From NCBI GenBank assembly GCA_045576355.1, contig JAZNGG010000047.1, positions 1 through 64,000 on the forward strand: a stretch of 64,000 nt of DNA, given 5' to 3'. Shown piece by piece: positions 26,401 to 34,793 of the stretch. Every line of letters begins with the position of its first letter. Positions within the stretch are counted from its first letter, which is position 1. A model generated the notes under the pieces. The model searched no databases and had not been told where the DNA came from. It saw only the letters and a program-made list of their open reading frames with translations. Position numbers and translations under genes: made by a program. The stretch comes from Liminaster sp045576355. Lineage in GTDB: Bacteria; Bacteroidota; Bacteroidia; Bacteroidales; UBA3663.

Positions 26401-27322
26401 TTTTATCAATAATTACTACAAGCCGGGTCCGGCTTCTTCATCGGCATCTTCGGTTAAATTTGTCAATTCCAGTTATGCTCGTAGCGGAGCTACTTCATGG
26501 GCACCTGCAAAGTGGTATCTGAGCGGTAATGTTATCGAGGGTAATTCTTCGGCAAGTGCTAATAACTGGAATGCCATGCGGGCAGAGACCTATTCTTTGG
26601 CGCAGATACGCAGTGATGAGCGTATTGTGACGGCTACACCCTATTATAAATATACTGTGATGGGTGGGGTCGGAAAATATATGCCGGAGCAATATATGAT
26701 GTATGACTATGAGACTGCCGAACAAGCTTATGCGACAGTGGTGACAAAAGCCGGAACGGTGAATAGTGATTTAATCGAACGCCGTATCTTGAAAGAGGCA
26801 CGTGAGGGTGGTGCAACTACCTATGGAGGCTCTTCGATCGGTAAAGGAAAGGGGATCATTGATACAGAAAATGACTGCGAAGGTTTTTACGCCTATACGA
26901 CAGATTATGTGGTTCCCATCGATAGCGATAAAGATGGTATGCCGGACTCATGGGAGACAGAGAATGGATTGAATCCTATGCTACAAGACAACAATACTCT
27001 GAATGCTGATGGATATACGGCTCTGGAGGTTTATCTGAACGGATTGATGGGAGAGAAGATGGATCGTAATTTCACCACCGGACTTCGCCATGAGTCCATG
27101 GAGCAATTGCAGGTCACTTATCATCCGGAGAGCCGTATGGTCTATTTCTCCCCTTCGGCTATAGGAGGAACTCTCCATGTATATTCGACCGCAGGTCTTT
27201 TGCTTCAAGTCCGGCAGATTGATTCTGTTGCCCTCTCTCTTGCGGATTGTCCATCCGGATATGCTTTATTGCAGATCTCAGGTCGTGGATTCTGTCCGAG
27301 GTTGTTGAAGGTAGCGTTATGA
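23411..27322 (+). CDS. Bifunctional secreted pectin methylesterase (CE8)-pectate lyase (PL1)
   Basis: 1303 residues. The order is: signal peptide (1-21); an N-terminal beta-rich domain of unknown family (about 25-340); CE8 pectin methylesterase (about 352-660); a short Fn3-like linker (about 670-735); PL1 pectate lyase beta-helix (about 745-1130) starting AFPTAEGFGKFTTGGRGG with AGQTAPGEGI; a calcium-type segment DSDKDGMPDSWE; and a C-terminal sorting-like region. In CE8 the acid/base Asp484 (GYQDT), nucleophile Asp506 (DFIYD) and Arg579 (LGRPW) are all present. Demethylation followed by eliminative cleavage in one chain would deal with methylated pectin. The PL1 part resembles the lyase at 12448. 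Confidence 0.92.
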   Translation: MKALKYLFCILLCAVSSLGYAKIEGSLDPDCVVAEWSNSSTYPKVIDINFSDEMWPGETWVKETGRDCPEWSDSCYVNAIIDVPANGTGDVKYPVLFHNCVFANKNSYQGYAGATAAFCRQYYLGETASGNSATTYNNWTVEHHKKYIEDHIRYNDKGTPIYGEAGFVQFCRSAAFVDMATRKKVSVHGWMEIDHIPYVERIQWAWSSTSWGRGIKCDVKIGDGAWKPLVWMGSDKHKAGYTVFSDQGYFMENVIDAHDVSIRWRIWDGDNVTTLVQTKEDGSSAFGIPIDSTKQQQAARVHKIQIFGDMITAEQADYARQNPVGNVGKLSDIDNGSDAKEDYAPDANAPVVVYTVAKDGSGDFLKIQDAIDAVQNGQRGIIYIRPGIYEENVYAGRSENKNKFISLIGEDKETTILTSSVDRGANNPNNKYYDCAALNVYTSRFYAENLTIRNTAGNVGQAEALFTNGDAHLFNNCILSGYQDTYKANSGGRGYFTRCLIEGATDFIYDGGLEWFEDCEIRCVQGGGYITAAADASLTLTQALHPNLSVSPFYAGLFFRNCNVKAEEGVKNGAYYLGRPWKEGCGTMFINCKLGAHINAKGWKEWDGTENKCSYFEYGSKDPSGALINTASRVSWSHQATAIEVEEYMNPEFLFAKFSDVPFDYNYILKGAAAPMNFSLTSSGFSWESDDMAVAYIIYKDGQFAAITTSPAYSKETTDESVYSVRSISRHGVTSPAVVAKEPTQLLAFPTAEGFGKFTTGGRGGKVVTVTSLTNDGVGSLRWAFSQYPGEPITIVFAVSGEIRLAEELNIKRSDWTLAGQTAPGEGIVITHNKVNVGGSQNFIVRNVRFRAGQRNTNDEILATNALGSENCSNYIFDHCSFGWSVEENMNTADSHFLTVQYSIVHEGLYNSGHSKGARGYGCQWGGSPATYHHNLLAHNKSRSPRFNGARGEDYVVFMEYINNVNYNFGDAGGCYGGENTAAITEYNGLNSAHECNFINNYYKPGPASSSASSVKFVNSSYARSGATSWAPAKWYLSGNVIEGNSSASANNWNAMRAETYSLAQIRSDERIVTATPYYKYTVMGGVGKYMPEQYMMYDYETAEQAYATVVTKAGTVNSDLIERRILKEAREGGATTYGGSSIGKGKGIIDTENDCEGFYAYTTDYVVPIDSDKDGMPDSWETENGLNPMLQDNNTLNADGYTALEVYLNGLMGEKMDRNFTTGLRHESMEQLQVTYHPESRMVYFSPSAIGGTLHVYSTAGLLLQVRQIDSVALSLADCPSGYALLQISGRGFCPRLLKVAL

Positions 27323-27395
27323 CCTTATTTTTAATGATTTAATAAAAGGCTGCATTTAGGTGCGGCCATTTTTTTTCGTCCGCCGGCGATTCATT
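27323..27395 (+). other. Spacer with short hairpin after the pectinase gene
   Basis: Holds AAAAGGCTGCATTTAGGTGCGGCC followed by ATTTTTTTT (27345-27374). A weak GGCTGCA/TGCGGCC stem with a T-run may be the terminator of the pectinase gene. No gene is seen. Confidence 0.45.
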
Positions 27396-27613
27396 TTACA
27401 CGGCGGCGTCATGCACGTTACACGGCGGCGTCATGCACGTTACACGGCGGCGTCATGCACGTTACACGGCGGCGTCATGCACGTTACGCGGCGGCGTCAT
27501 GCACGTTACACGGCGGCGTCATGCACGTTACACGGCGGCGTCATGCACGTTACGCGGCGGCGTCATGCACGTTACACGGCAGCGTCATGCATGTTACACG
27601 GCGGCGTCATGCA
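27396..27613. repeat. Tandem array, ten copies of a 22-bp GC-rich repeat
   Basis: The unit is TTACACGGCGGCGTCATGCACG. Nine full copies (27396-27593) and one 20-base copy follow without spacers. Copies 5 and 8 share the same A-to-G change (TTACGCGG), hinting that a three-copy block was duplicated; copy 9 has two changes. Open frames through the array simply translate the repeat in all frames and are not genes. Two units of the same repeat occur at 4066-4109. Confidence 0.95.
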
Positions 27614-27746
27614 AATAATGCCTTTAGCGACATTATATTTCTTCATTTGGTCAAGTGGACTTTGCAAAGGTGTTTGCTTTTTTTAGAAAAGAAACAGATT
27701 TAGAGAGAGAATCGAATTTGCTTGTTCGCGACATTGTTTTTAAAGT

Positions 27747-27754
27747 TACCTTTG
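27747..27754 (+). promoter_or_regulatory. Probable -7 box for the AspT-type transporter
   Basis: TACCTTTG, an exact TAnnTTTG match about 100 bases before the start at 27852; no well-spaced TTTG upstream. Confidence 0.4.
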
Positions 27755-27851
27755 CGCGTCTGTTTTGTCCGAATCGGATTATATCGGACCAAATGACGGC
27801 GTTTATTGTGTTTGTCATATATATATTATATAAGGTATAGATGTTAATGTT

Positions 27852-29534
27852 ATGGATTGGTTAGTCAGTCTTTTTGCCGGTTCCGGAGTGGCGCACTCTG
27901 TGTTTTTAGTGGCGTTGACCATTGCCATAGGATTGTTTTTCAGCAGGTTTAAGATCTGTGGAGTCTCCTTAGGAGTTACATGGATATTGTTTGCCGGCAT
28001 CTTTGCCGGGCATTTCGGATTGGAGTTGGATCCGGTCACCTCTCACTTTGTCAAAGAGTTCGGTCTCATCCTCTTCATCTATTCCATCGGCATCCAGGTC
28101 GGACCGGGATTCTTCTCCTCGTTTCGCAAAGGGGGTGTCACGCTCAATATGCTTGCCTCCGGTGTCGTTCTGCTGGGGTGTACGGTGGCCTATGCGATCC
28201 ATCTGGTGACCGGAGAAAACCTTTTTGCCATGATCGGCGTCCTTTATGGCGCTGTGACCAATACCCCCGGTCTGGGTGCGGCACAGCAGACATTTTCCGA
28301 TATGCACGGCGGTGAGAATAACTCGCTCTTTGCTCAAGGCTACGCTGTGGCATATCCGTTGGGTGTGGTGGGCATCATACTCTCCATCATTTTGATCAAA
28401 ATGATATTCCGCATCAGGTTTGATAAAGAGCAGTCGCTCTTTCAGGCTGCTGCCCGTCTCAATAGTAAAGCCCTTGAGGCTGTCACCATCAAGATCGAGA
28501 ATGACGCGGTGGTCGGTAAGACTGTGGCTGAAATTCAGGAGATCTCCGGACGCCAGTGTGTGATGTCCCGTATCTTGCACCGCGAAACGAGTGACATCGA
28601 ACTGGTAGTAAGCGATACAAAGTTGCAGAAGGGTGATCGACTCTTTTTGGTCGCTTCGCCTGCCGATGCCTCTGCGCTTAGTGTCCTCCTCGGCCGACGT
28701 ATAGAGGGGATGATGACCGAGCAGTGGAATGCCCTCGATCATAACGACCTGATCAGTGAGCGCATGGTGGTGACCAATCCCAAACTCAATGGCAAACGTT
28801 TGGGTGACCTGGCATTGCGCAAGACGTTTAATGTCAATATCACCCGAGTGAAGCGTTCGGGGGTAGATATCATCGCTCATCCCGGGTTGCTCTTGCAGCT
28901 TGGTGACCGTCTGGTCGTGGTGGGTAAAGCTGAGAGCATCCGTAAGATCCAGCCCATGCTCGGAGACTCTGTCAAGAAACTTGATGAGCCTAATCTGATG
29001 GCGATATTCCTGGGCATCTCCTTGGGTGTCATATTAGGATCTATGCCGATCCTTTTCCCCGGTATGCCCGTGCCGGTGAAACTGGGACTTGCCGGAGGAC
29101 CTCTGATCATCTCCATATTGGTCTCCAAGTTCGGACCGCAACTCAAATTGGTCACTTATACCACCTCTTCGGCCAATCTTCTGATGCGACAGGTCGGCAT
29201 CTGTATGTTTATGGCCGCTGTCGGATTGGGTGCCGGCAAAGGTTTTGTCGATACGGTCCTGCAAGGGGGATACTGGTGGGTCCTTTATGGTGTATTGATC
29301 ACTATGATTCCCTGCTTGGTGGTGGGTGTCATTGCCCGACGTTTTTTCCGTCTCAGTTATTTCACGATTGCCGGCATGATTTCCGGCTCGATGACCGATC
29401 CACCGGCTTTGGCTTATAGCAATAGCATCTGTGGCAATGATCAGGCTTCTGTCGCATATTCCACCGTCTATCCGCTGACCATGTTCCTGCGTGTCTTGAC
29501 TGCTCAGGTGATGGTACTTATGGGAGGATATTGA
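27852..29534 (+). CDS. AspT/YidE/YbjL-family antiporter with two TrkA-C domains
   Basis: 560 residues. There are two membrane blocks of about five to six helices each (about 1-190 and 375-560), which are the AspT duplication halves. Between them lie two RCK/TrkA-C regulatory domains (about 200-370, with AVTIKIENDAVVGKTVAEI and LGDRLVVVGKAE). Characterised relatives swap aspartate for alanine; most, like this one, have unknown substrates. The gene uses clearly more G and C at third positions than the SUS genes on either side, so it may have a separate history. No partner decarboxylase is adjacent. Confidence 0.88.
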   Translation: MDWLVSLFAGSGVAHSVFLVALTIAIGLFFSRFKICGVSLGVTWILFAGIFAGHFGLELDPVTSHFVKEFGLILFIYSIGIQVGPGFFSSFRKGGVTLNMLASGVVLLGCTVAYAIHLVTGENLFAMIGVLYGAVTNTPGLGAAQQTFSDMHGGENNSLFAQGYAVAYPLGVVGIILSIILIKMIFRIRFDKEQSLFQAAARLNSKALEAVTIKIENDAVVGKTVAEIQEISGRQCVMSRILHRETSDIELVVSDTKLQKGDRLFLVASPADASALSVLLGRRIEGMMTEQWNALDHNDLISERMVVTNPKLNGKRLGDLALRKTFNVNITRVKRSGVDIIAHPGLLLQLGDRLVVVGKAESIRKIQPMLGDSVKKLDEPNLMAIFLGISLGVILGSMPILFPGMPVPVKLGLAGGPLIISILVSKFGPQLKLVTYTTSSANLLMRQVGICMFMAAVGLGAGKGFVDTVLQGGYWWVLYGVLITMIPCLVVGVIARRFFRLSYFTIAGMISGSMTDPPALAYSNSICGNDQASVAYSTVYPLTMFLRVLTAQVMVLMGGY

Positions 29535-29792
29535 GTCGGCTGATATATTCCCTCTTCGAAATGTTAATTTGTATCATCAAATCTAAATGAAGTATATATA
29601 TTCATCGTAAGATTTTTATTGAAACAAGGGAATAATTCATCTAATTTTGCCTATTTTCTCTCTTTTTGGGAAAGAAAGTTGCAAAAAGATGTTATTTTTA
29701 CCAAATACCTTCCTAAAAACTTAATTTTACATGCTTTTTAATGATTAAAAGGTGAATATTTACTCTTTTTCACTCTTTAATAGGTGTTTTTC
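29535..29792. other. AT-rich intergenic region
   Basis: No gene and no clear terminator behind the transporter. A small palindrome ATGAA...TTCAT lies at about 29587-29605. I looked for inverted repeats flanking the downstream susC promoter, as at the first SUS locus, and found none. Confidence 0.4.
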
Positions 29793-29823
29793 TTTGTCAA
29801 TCAATAATCTTTTGCTATATTTG
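29793..29823 (+). promoter_or_regulatory. Promoter of the second SUS operon
   Basis: TTTG (29793-29796), 19-base spacer, TATATTTG (29816-29823): an exact match with no flanking inverted repeat, so this locus appears to have a fixed promoter. Confidence 0.8.
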
Positions 29824-29884
29824 CTGCTCGACTAAGCGGATTTTATGTCATTTTTGTAAAAAATCAGAGTTTATTATTATATTT

Positions 29885-32800
29885 ATGTATCATTTCAAAG
29901 TAACAGTTATGAGAAAACTCCTTTCATTCATTGTGTGCTTCTTGATGAGCATGTCAGTGATGATGGCGCAGTCCCGTCTTGTAAAGGGTACTGTCGTCTC
30001 AAGTGAAGACGGTTTGCCGATCATTGGTGCTACGGTAATGGTTACAGGTACCCAAACCGGTACTACTACCGACCTGGATGGTAAATTCGAACTTCGAGTT
30101 CCTAACGGATCAACTACGTTGACAGTTTCTTATGTAGGTATGGTTACGCAGCAGGTTTCTGTCGATAAGGCAAAAAATGTTGTGCTTCATCCTGACCAGC
30201 AGATGCTCGACGACGTTGTGGTCCTCGGTTATGGTACTGCTTCCAAGCAGACATTTACCGGTTCGGCAGCAACAGTTAAGGCTGACGCTATCGAGAAAAT
30301 CCAAGCAGCTAACCCGGTCAATGCTTTGGCTGGTAAGGTTTCCGGTGTACAGTTGAATACTGCTTCCGGTCAGCCCGGTCAGACATCTCCGACTATCCGC
30401 GTGCGTGGTATCTCTTCTATCAATGCCGGCAATGCTCCTCTCTACATCGTAGATGGTGCTCCGTATGATGGTGACATCAACAATATCGCCGCTTCTGATA
30501 TCGAGACCATGACCGTGTTGAAGGATGCTGCCACTACTTCTCTTTATGGTGCGCGTGGTGCCAACGGTGTCATCGTGATCACTACTAAGAAGGGTCAGAA
30601 CAAGGGTGCAGGTGCTACGATCAACGTAGATGCTAAGTGGGGTGTGAACTCTCGCGCTGCCCGTGACTATAAGTTGGTGACCGATCCTGCTCAGTATTAT
30701 GAGATGTATTATCATGCTTTGAACAGCTATGCCGGTACTAAGGGTATGGATCCCGCTGCCGCTCACGCATGGGCTAATGCTAACATGATCGAGGGTGACT
30801 ATGGTTTGCAGTACAATGTTTATAGCGTGCCACAAGGTCAGTACATGATTGGTGCTAATGGTAAGTTGAACCCGAACGCTACTATGGGTAACCTCGTTAC
30901 TTATGGCGATCAGCAGTATCTCTTGCGTGCTGACGACTGGATGGATGCCACTTATAAGAATGGTAACCGTCAGGAGTATAACGTAAGCGTATCTAATGCT
31001 TCTCAGACAGGTTCTTACTATACATCTGTATCTTACCTCAACACTGAGGGTATCACTGATAACTCTGCTTACGAGCGTCTTTCTGCACGTTTGAAAGCTG
31101 ATACTCAGGCTAAGTCTTGGTTGCGTGTTGGTGCGAGCGCTGCTTACACTCACTATGGTTCTAAGGCGTTGGATGAGGATGGTGTATCTAACTCTTCCGG
31201 TAACGCATTTGCCTATGCTACTCAGATCGCTCCGATCTATCCGCTTTATCTCCGTGATGCTCAGGGTAACATCATCGTTGATGCTAATGGTATCACTCGT
31301 TATGACTATGGTGATGGCGAAAATGCAGGTTTGACCCGTCCTTATATGTCTATGGGTAATGCCCTTTCAGACCTCTCTTTAAATACTAACAAGAGCGAGG
31401 GTAATGCATTCTCTGGTACAGCTTATGCTACTATCGACTTCTTGAAGCATTTCTCTTTCACTACCAATAACACCGTAAACTTGGATGAGACTCGTATGTC
31501 TTACGTGACCAATCCTTTCTATGGTGCCTACGCTTCCTCAAACGGTATTGTTTCCAAGTATCACGTTCGTTCATGGTCACAGACTTTCCAGCAGATTTTG
31601 AACTACTCTCAGACCTTTGCAGAGAAGCATGAAGTAGAGGCAATGTTGGGTCACGAGTCTTATGACTATCGTTACTACTATCTCTATGCTAACCGTACCA
31701 ACATGTTCGATCCTAACAACAACGAGTTGGCTGGTGCTGTAACTGATGGTGGTGTTAACTCTTATCGTACTCATTATAATACTGAGGGTTACTTTGCACG
31801 TGCTCAGTATGCTTATGATGGCAAGTACATTTTGAACGGATCTTTCCGTCGCGATGCTTCTTCTCGTTTCCATCCGGATAACCGTTGGGGTAACTTCTGG
31901 TCTGCATCTGCAGCTTGGTTGCTCAATAAGGAGGAGTTCTTCGACTTTGATTGGGTTGATCAGTTGAAGGTGAAGGCTTCTTATGGTGAGCAGGGTAACG
32001 ATAACATCGGTAACTACCTCTACACCAATACTTACACTATCCAGAACTCAGGTGGTAACGTTGCTGCCGTTCCTTCTCAGAAGGGTAACAAGGACATCAC
32101 TTGGGAGACCAACGCAAACTTCAACGCCGGTGTAGAATTCGAGCTCTTCAAGGGTCGTATCTCAGGTTCTGTTGAGTACTTCTACCGCAAGACCTCTGAC
32201 ATGCTCTTCTCATTCCCATTGCCGCCTTCATTCGGTTACACCTCTTACTATGCTAACGTAGGTGACATGGTGAACAATGGTGTTGAACTCGAGGTGACTC
32301 TCGGTCTTGTTGAAACCAAGGACTTTAACTGGGATCTTACATTAAACCTCACCAGCTATAAGAATAAGATCGATTACCTCCCCAGCGAGCGTAAGACTAT
32401 GACTGTCGATGGTGTAGATGGTTACTCAAGTGGTAACTTCTTCTATGGCGAGGGTGAGTCTCTCTACACATTCTACACTAAGCGTTATGCAGGTGTTGAT
32501 CCTGAGACAGGTTTGGCTCAGTACTGGAAGACAGCCAACAAACTTGATGACCAAGGTAACGTGATGAAGGATGCCAAGGGTAACGTTATTACCGAAGAGG
32601 TAAAGACTACTAACTACTCTGAGGCTAACTATCACCTCTGTGGTACTGCTCTTCCGGACGCTTATGGTGGTTTCAGCACATCTTTGAGCTATAAGGGCTT
32701 TGACCTCTCTGTTGACTTCACATACCAGATCGGTGGTCAGATCTATGACAGCGACTATGCTAGTGCTATGAATGCTCCATCTGCCACTCAGAAGGGTAGC

Positions 32801-33145
32801 GCATTCCACGCTGACCTCCTCAATGCCTGGTCTCCGGACAACAAGGGCTCTAACATCCCGCGTCTCACATTCGGTGACTCTTATACAGCTGCTAACTCAG
32901 ATCGTTTCTTGACTGATGCTTCTTATTTGAGCCTCAACAACATCAACTTAGGTTATACTATGCCTGTTACTTTGACTCGTAAGGCTGGTATCGAGCGCGT
33001 ACGTTTCTATGTGACTGCCGACAACATCTACTACTGGTCTAAGCGTCAGGGTATGGATCCACGTCAGTCTATCACCGGTAGCACTTCCGGTTCTTATTAT
33101 TCACCGATCCGTTCTATTTCCGGCGGTCTTACAGTTACATTCTAA
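29885..33145 (+). CDS. SusC/RagA-type TonB-dependent outer-membrane transporter (second locus)
   Basis: 1086 residues from the first ATG; the ATG at 29909 (MRKLLSF...) gives a more ordinary signal peptide ending MMAQ and is probably the real start. The carboxypeptidase-regulatory-like domain (VKGTVVSSEDGLPIIGATVM), the plug (VVVLGYGTASKQTFTGSA; YGARGANGVIVITTKKG) and the barrel ending GGLTVTF are all present. Codon choice is strongly biased (GGT, CGT, AAC), as in highly expressed genes. The substrate is unknown; the carbohydrate region upstream only suggests a glycan. Confidence 0.95.
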   Translation: MYHFKVTVMRKLLSFIVCFLMSMSVMMAQSRLVKGTVVSSEDGLPIIGATVMVTGTQTGTTTDLDGKFELRVPNGSTTLTVSYVGMVTQQVSVDKAKNVVLHPDQQMLDDVVVLGYGTASKQTFTGSAATVKADAIEKIQAANPVNALAGKVSGVQLNTASGQPGQTSPTIRVRGISSINAGNAPLYIVDGAPYDGDINNIAASDIETMTVLKDAATTSLYGARGANGVIVITTKKGQNKGAGATINVDAKWGVNSRAARDYKLVTDPAQYYEMYYHALNSYAGTKGMDPAAAHAWANANMIEGDYGLQYNVYSVPQGQYMIGANGKLNPNATMGNLVTYGDQQYLLRADDWMDATYKNGNRQEYNVSVSNASQTGSYYTSVSYLNTEGITDNSAYERLSARLKADTQAKSWLRVGASAAYTHYGSKALDEDGVSNSSGNAFAYATQIAPIYPLYLRDAQGNIIVDANGITRYDYGDGENAGLTRPYMSMGNALSDLSLNTNKSEGNAFSGTAYATIDFLKHFSFTTNNTVNLDETRMSYVTNPFYGAYASSNGIVSKYHVRSWSQTFQQILNYSQTFAEKHEVEAMLGHESYDYRYYYLYANRTNMFDPNNNELAGAVTDGGVNSYRTHYNTEGYFARAQYAYDGKYILNGSFRRDASSRFHPDNRWGNFWSASAAWLLNKEEFFDFDWVDQLKVKASYGEQGNDNIGNYLYTNTYTIQNSGGNVAAVPSQKGNKDITWETNANFNAGVEFELFKGRISGSVEYFYRKTSDMLFSFPLPPSFGYTSYYANVGDMVNNGVELEVTLGLVETKDFNWDLTLNLTSYKNKIDYLPSERKTMTVDGVDGYSSGNFFYGEGESLYTFYTKRYAGVDPETGLAQYWKTANKLDDQGNVMKDAKGNVITEEVKTTNYSEANYHLCGTALPDAYGGFSTSLSYKGFDLSVDFTYQIGGQIYDSDYASAMNAPSATQKGSAFHADLLNAWSPDNKGSNIPRLTFGDSYTAANSDRFLTDASYLSLNNINLGYTMPVTLTRKAGIERVRFYVTADNIYYWSKRQGMDPRQSITGSTSGSYYSPIRSISGGLTVTF

Positions 33146-33160
33146 TAAAGAAAAGTCGAT

Positions 33161-34771
33161 ATGAAAACTATATTTAAAGCATTTCTTACCGTGGGTGTTG
33201 CTGTCTCTACGCTCTCTATGACGAGCTGTATTGACGAGACAAACCCGACCAGCGGTGCGACTGATGAGCAACTTTCATCATCTTCTAAAGCGACTGAGGC
33301 CCTCCTCTGGGCGATGCCTGCTTACCTGAACGCCCTTATGTGGGATGGTGACTATGGCTATGACTGGGGATATGGCTCTATTCTTCACGTTCGTGACATC
33401 ATGACTGAGGACATGTGTCGTATCAGCTCAGGTTATGACTGGTACTCTCGTTGGGCTGTCAATCAGTATCAGAGTGAGGATTATATCTATAATCAGTATC
33501 TCTGGAACTACTATAACAAACTCGTTCAGACTTCTAACAACGTTTGCGGCGCCCTCAATCCTGAGACAGCTTCTGACGCACAGCTCGGTTACCTCGCTGC
33601 AGGTAAGGGTTATCGTGCTATGGCTTACCTCGATATGGCTCGTATGTTTGAGTTCCTCCCGAGTGATGTAAATCCTGAGGGTCTCAATGCTGCAGGCAAT
33701 TGTGTTATTAATCTTACTGTGCCGATCGTAACTGAGGCTACTACTGAAGATGAAGCTCGTCACAATCCTCGTGCTACTCGTGAGGAGATGTTTACATTCA
33801 TCCTCTCTGACCTCGATTGGGCTGAGAAGTACATCGAGTTGAATCCTAACAAGGTGAAGACTTTGCCTGACTTGACTGCTATCTATGGTCTTAAGGCTCG
33901 TCTTTACATGTGGGTAGAGGATTATGTAAACGCAGAGAAGTATGCTCGTCTTGCTATCAATGCCGGTGACTACGTTCCGACTTCTAAGGCAGACTGGCTT
34001 AGCACTACTACAGGCTTCAACACACTCAATTGCTCTTCTTGGGTTTGGGGTGCGAAGGCTATGAAGGATGATGATTGCGTGAAGACCGGTATCTTGAACT
34101 GGACTTCCTGGATGTCTAACGAGACTACTTTCGGTTATGCTGCTGCTGAACCTTTCACCATGATCGGTGCTGCTGTCTATAATCGTATCAATGACCTCGA
34201 CTTCCGCAAACTCTCTTATAAGGCACCTGAAGGACATCCTCTCGCAGGTAAAGAGCCTTATGTAGATGCAGACATCTTTGCTTCTCTTCCTGCCTATGCA
34301 GGCTTGAAGTTCCGTCCGTCTGAGGGTAACATCAGTGACTATGCCGTAGCTGCTGCTTCTGCATTCCCGTTGATGCGTATCGAGGAGATGTATCTCATCG
34401 AGGCTGAGGCTGCTGCTCATCAGAATGCCGCTAATGGTAAGGCTCTCTTGGAGGCTTTCATGACCACTTATCGTTATCCTGAGTATGTATGTAACGTTAC
34501 TGAACAGGATGCTGTCATCGAGGAGATCGTATTCCAGAAGCGTGTTGAGCTTTGGGGTGAGGGTCAGACTTTCTATGACATCAAGCGTCTTAACTACTCT
34601 GTGGATCGTGTTTACGAAGGTTCTAACTTCCAGGCTGAGTCTAAGTTTGAGACCAATGGTCGTCCTGCTTGGATGAGCATTCCGATCGTTAAGTCAGAGA
34701 AGAATAACAACGATGCATTGATCGACTGGGAGAACCCGGATCCGAGTGATGCATATGAAGTTAAGGAGTAA
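33161..34771 (+). CDS. SusD/RagB-type surface lipoprotein (second locus)
   Basis: 536 residues with lipobox SMTSC (Cys23). SusD features include YNKLVQTSNNVCGALN, KGYRAMAYLDMARMFEF and the C-terminal FQKRVELWGEGQTFYDIKRL. It pairs with the SusC encoded 15 bases upstream. Normal length for the family. Confidence 0.95.
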   Translation: MKTIFKAFLTVGVAVSTLSMTSCIDETNPTSGATDEQLSSSSKATEALLWAMPAYLNALMWDGDYGYDWGYGSILHVRDIMTEDMCRISSGYDWYSRWAVNQYQSEDYIYNQYLWNYYNKLVQTSNNVCGALNPETASDAQLGYLAAGKGYRAMAYLDMARMFEFLPSDVNPEGLNAAGNCVINLTVPIVTEATTEDEARHNPRATREEMFTFILSDLDWAEKYIELNPNKVKTLPDLTAIYGLKARLYMWVEDYVNAEKYARLAINAGDYVPTSKADWLSTTTGFNTLNCSSWVWGAKAMKDDDCVKTGILNWTSWMSNETTFGYAAAEPFTMIGAAVYNRINDLDFRKLSYKAPEGHPLAGKEPYVDADIFASLPAYAGLKFRPSEGNISDYAVAAASAFPLMRIEEMYLIEAEAAAHQNAANGKALLEAFMTTYRYPEYVCNVTEQDAVIEEIVFQKRVELWGEGQTFYDIKRLNYSVDRVYEGSNFQAESKFETNGRPAWMSIPIVKSEKNNNDALIDWENPDPSDAYEVKE

Positions 34772-34793
34772 TCATTTAAATTGAGAGAAAATT

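Noticed and set aside
27396..27613. CRISPR array
   Set aside because: Repeats are directly adjacent with no spacers, and no cas genes are in the window. The same holds for the arrays at 36806, 38438 and 46218.
27360..27703. Overlapping open frames (60-108 codons) through the 22-bp array
   Set aside because: All frames translate the repeat itself; 22 is not a multiple of three, so each frame cycles through the same 22-residue pattern. No start signal or family.
28000..29264. Long open frames on other strands and frames within the AspT-type gene
   Set aside because: Shadows caused by the higher G+C of that gene; the plus-strand protein is a full-length family member.
29535..29884. Second invertible promoter in front of the second susC
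   Set aside because: The promoter is good, but I found no inverted repeat flanking it and no recombinase gene nearby.
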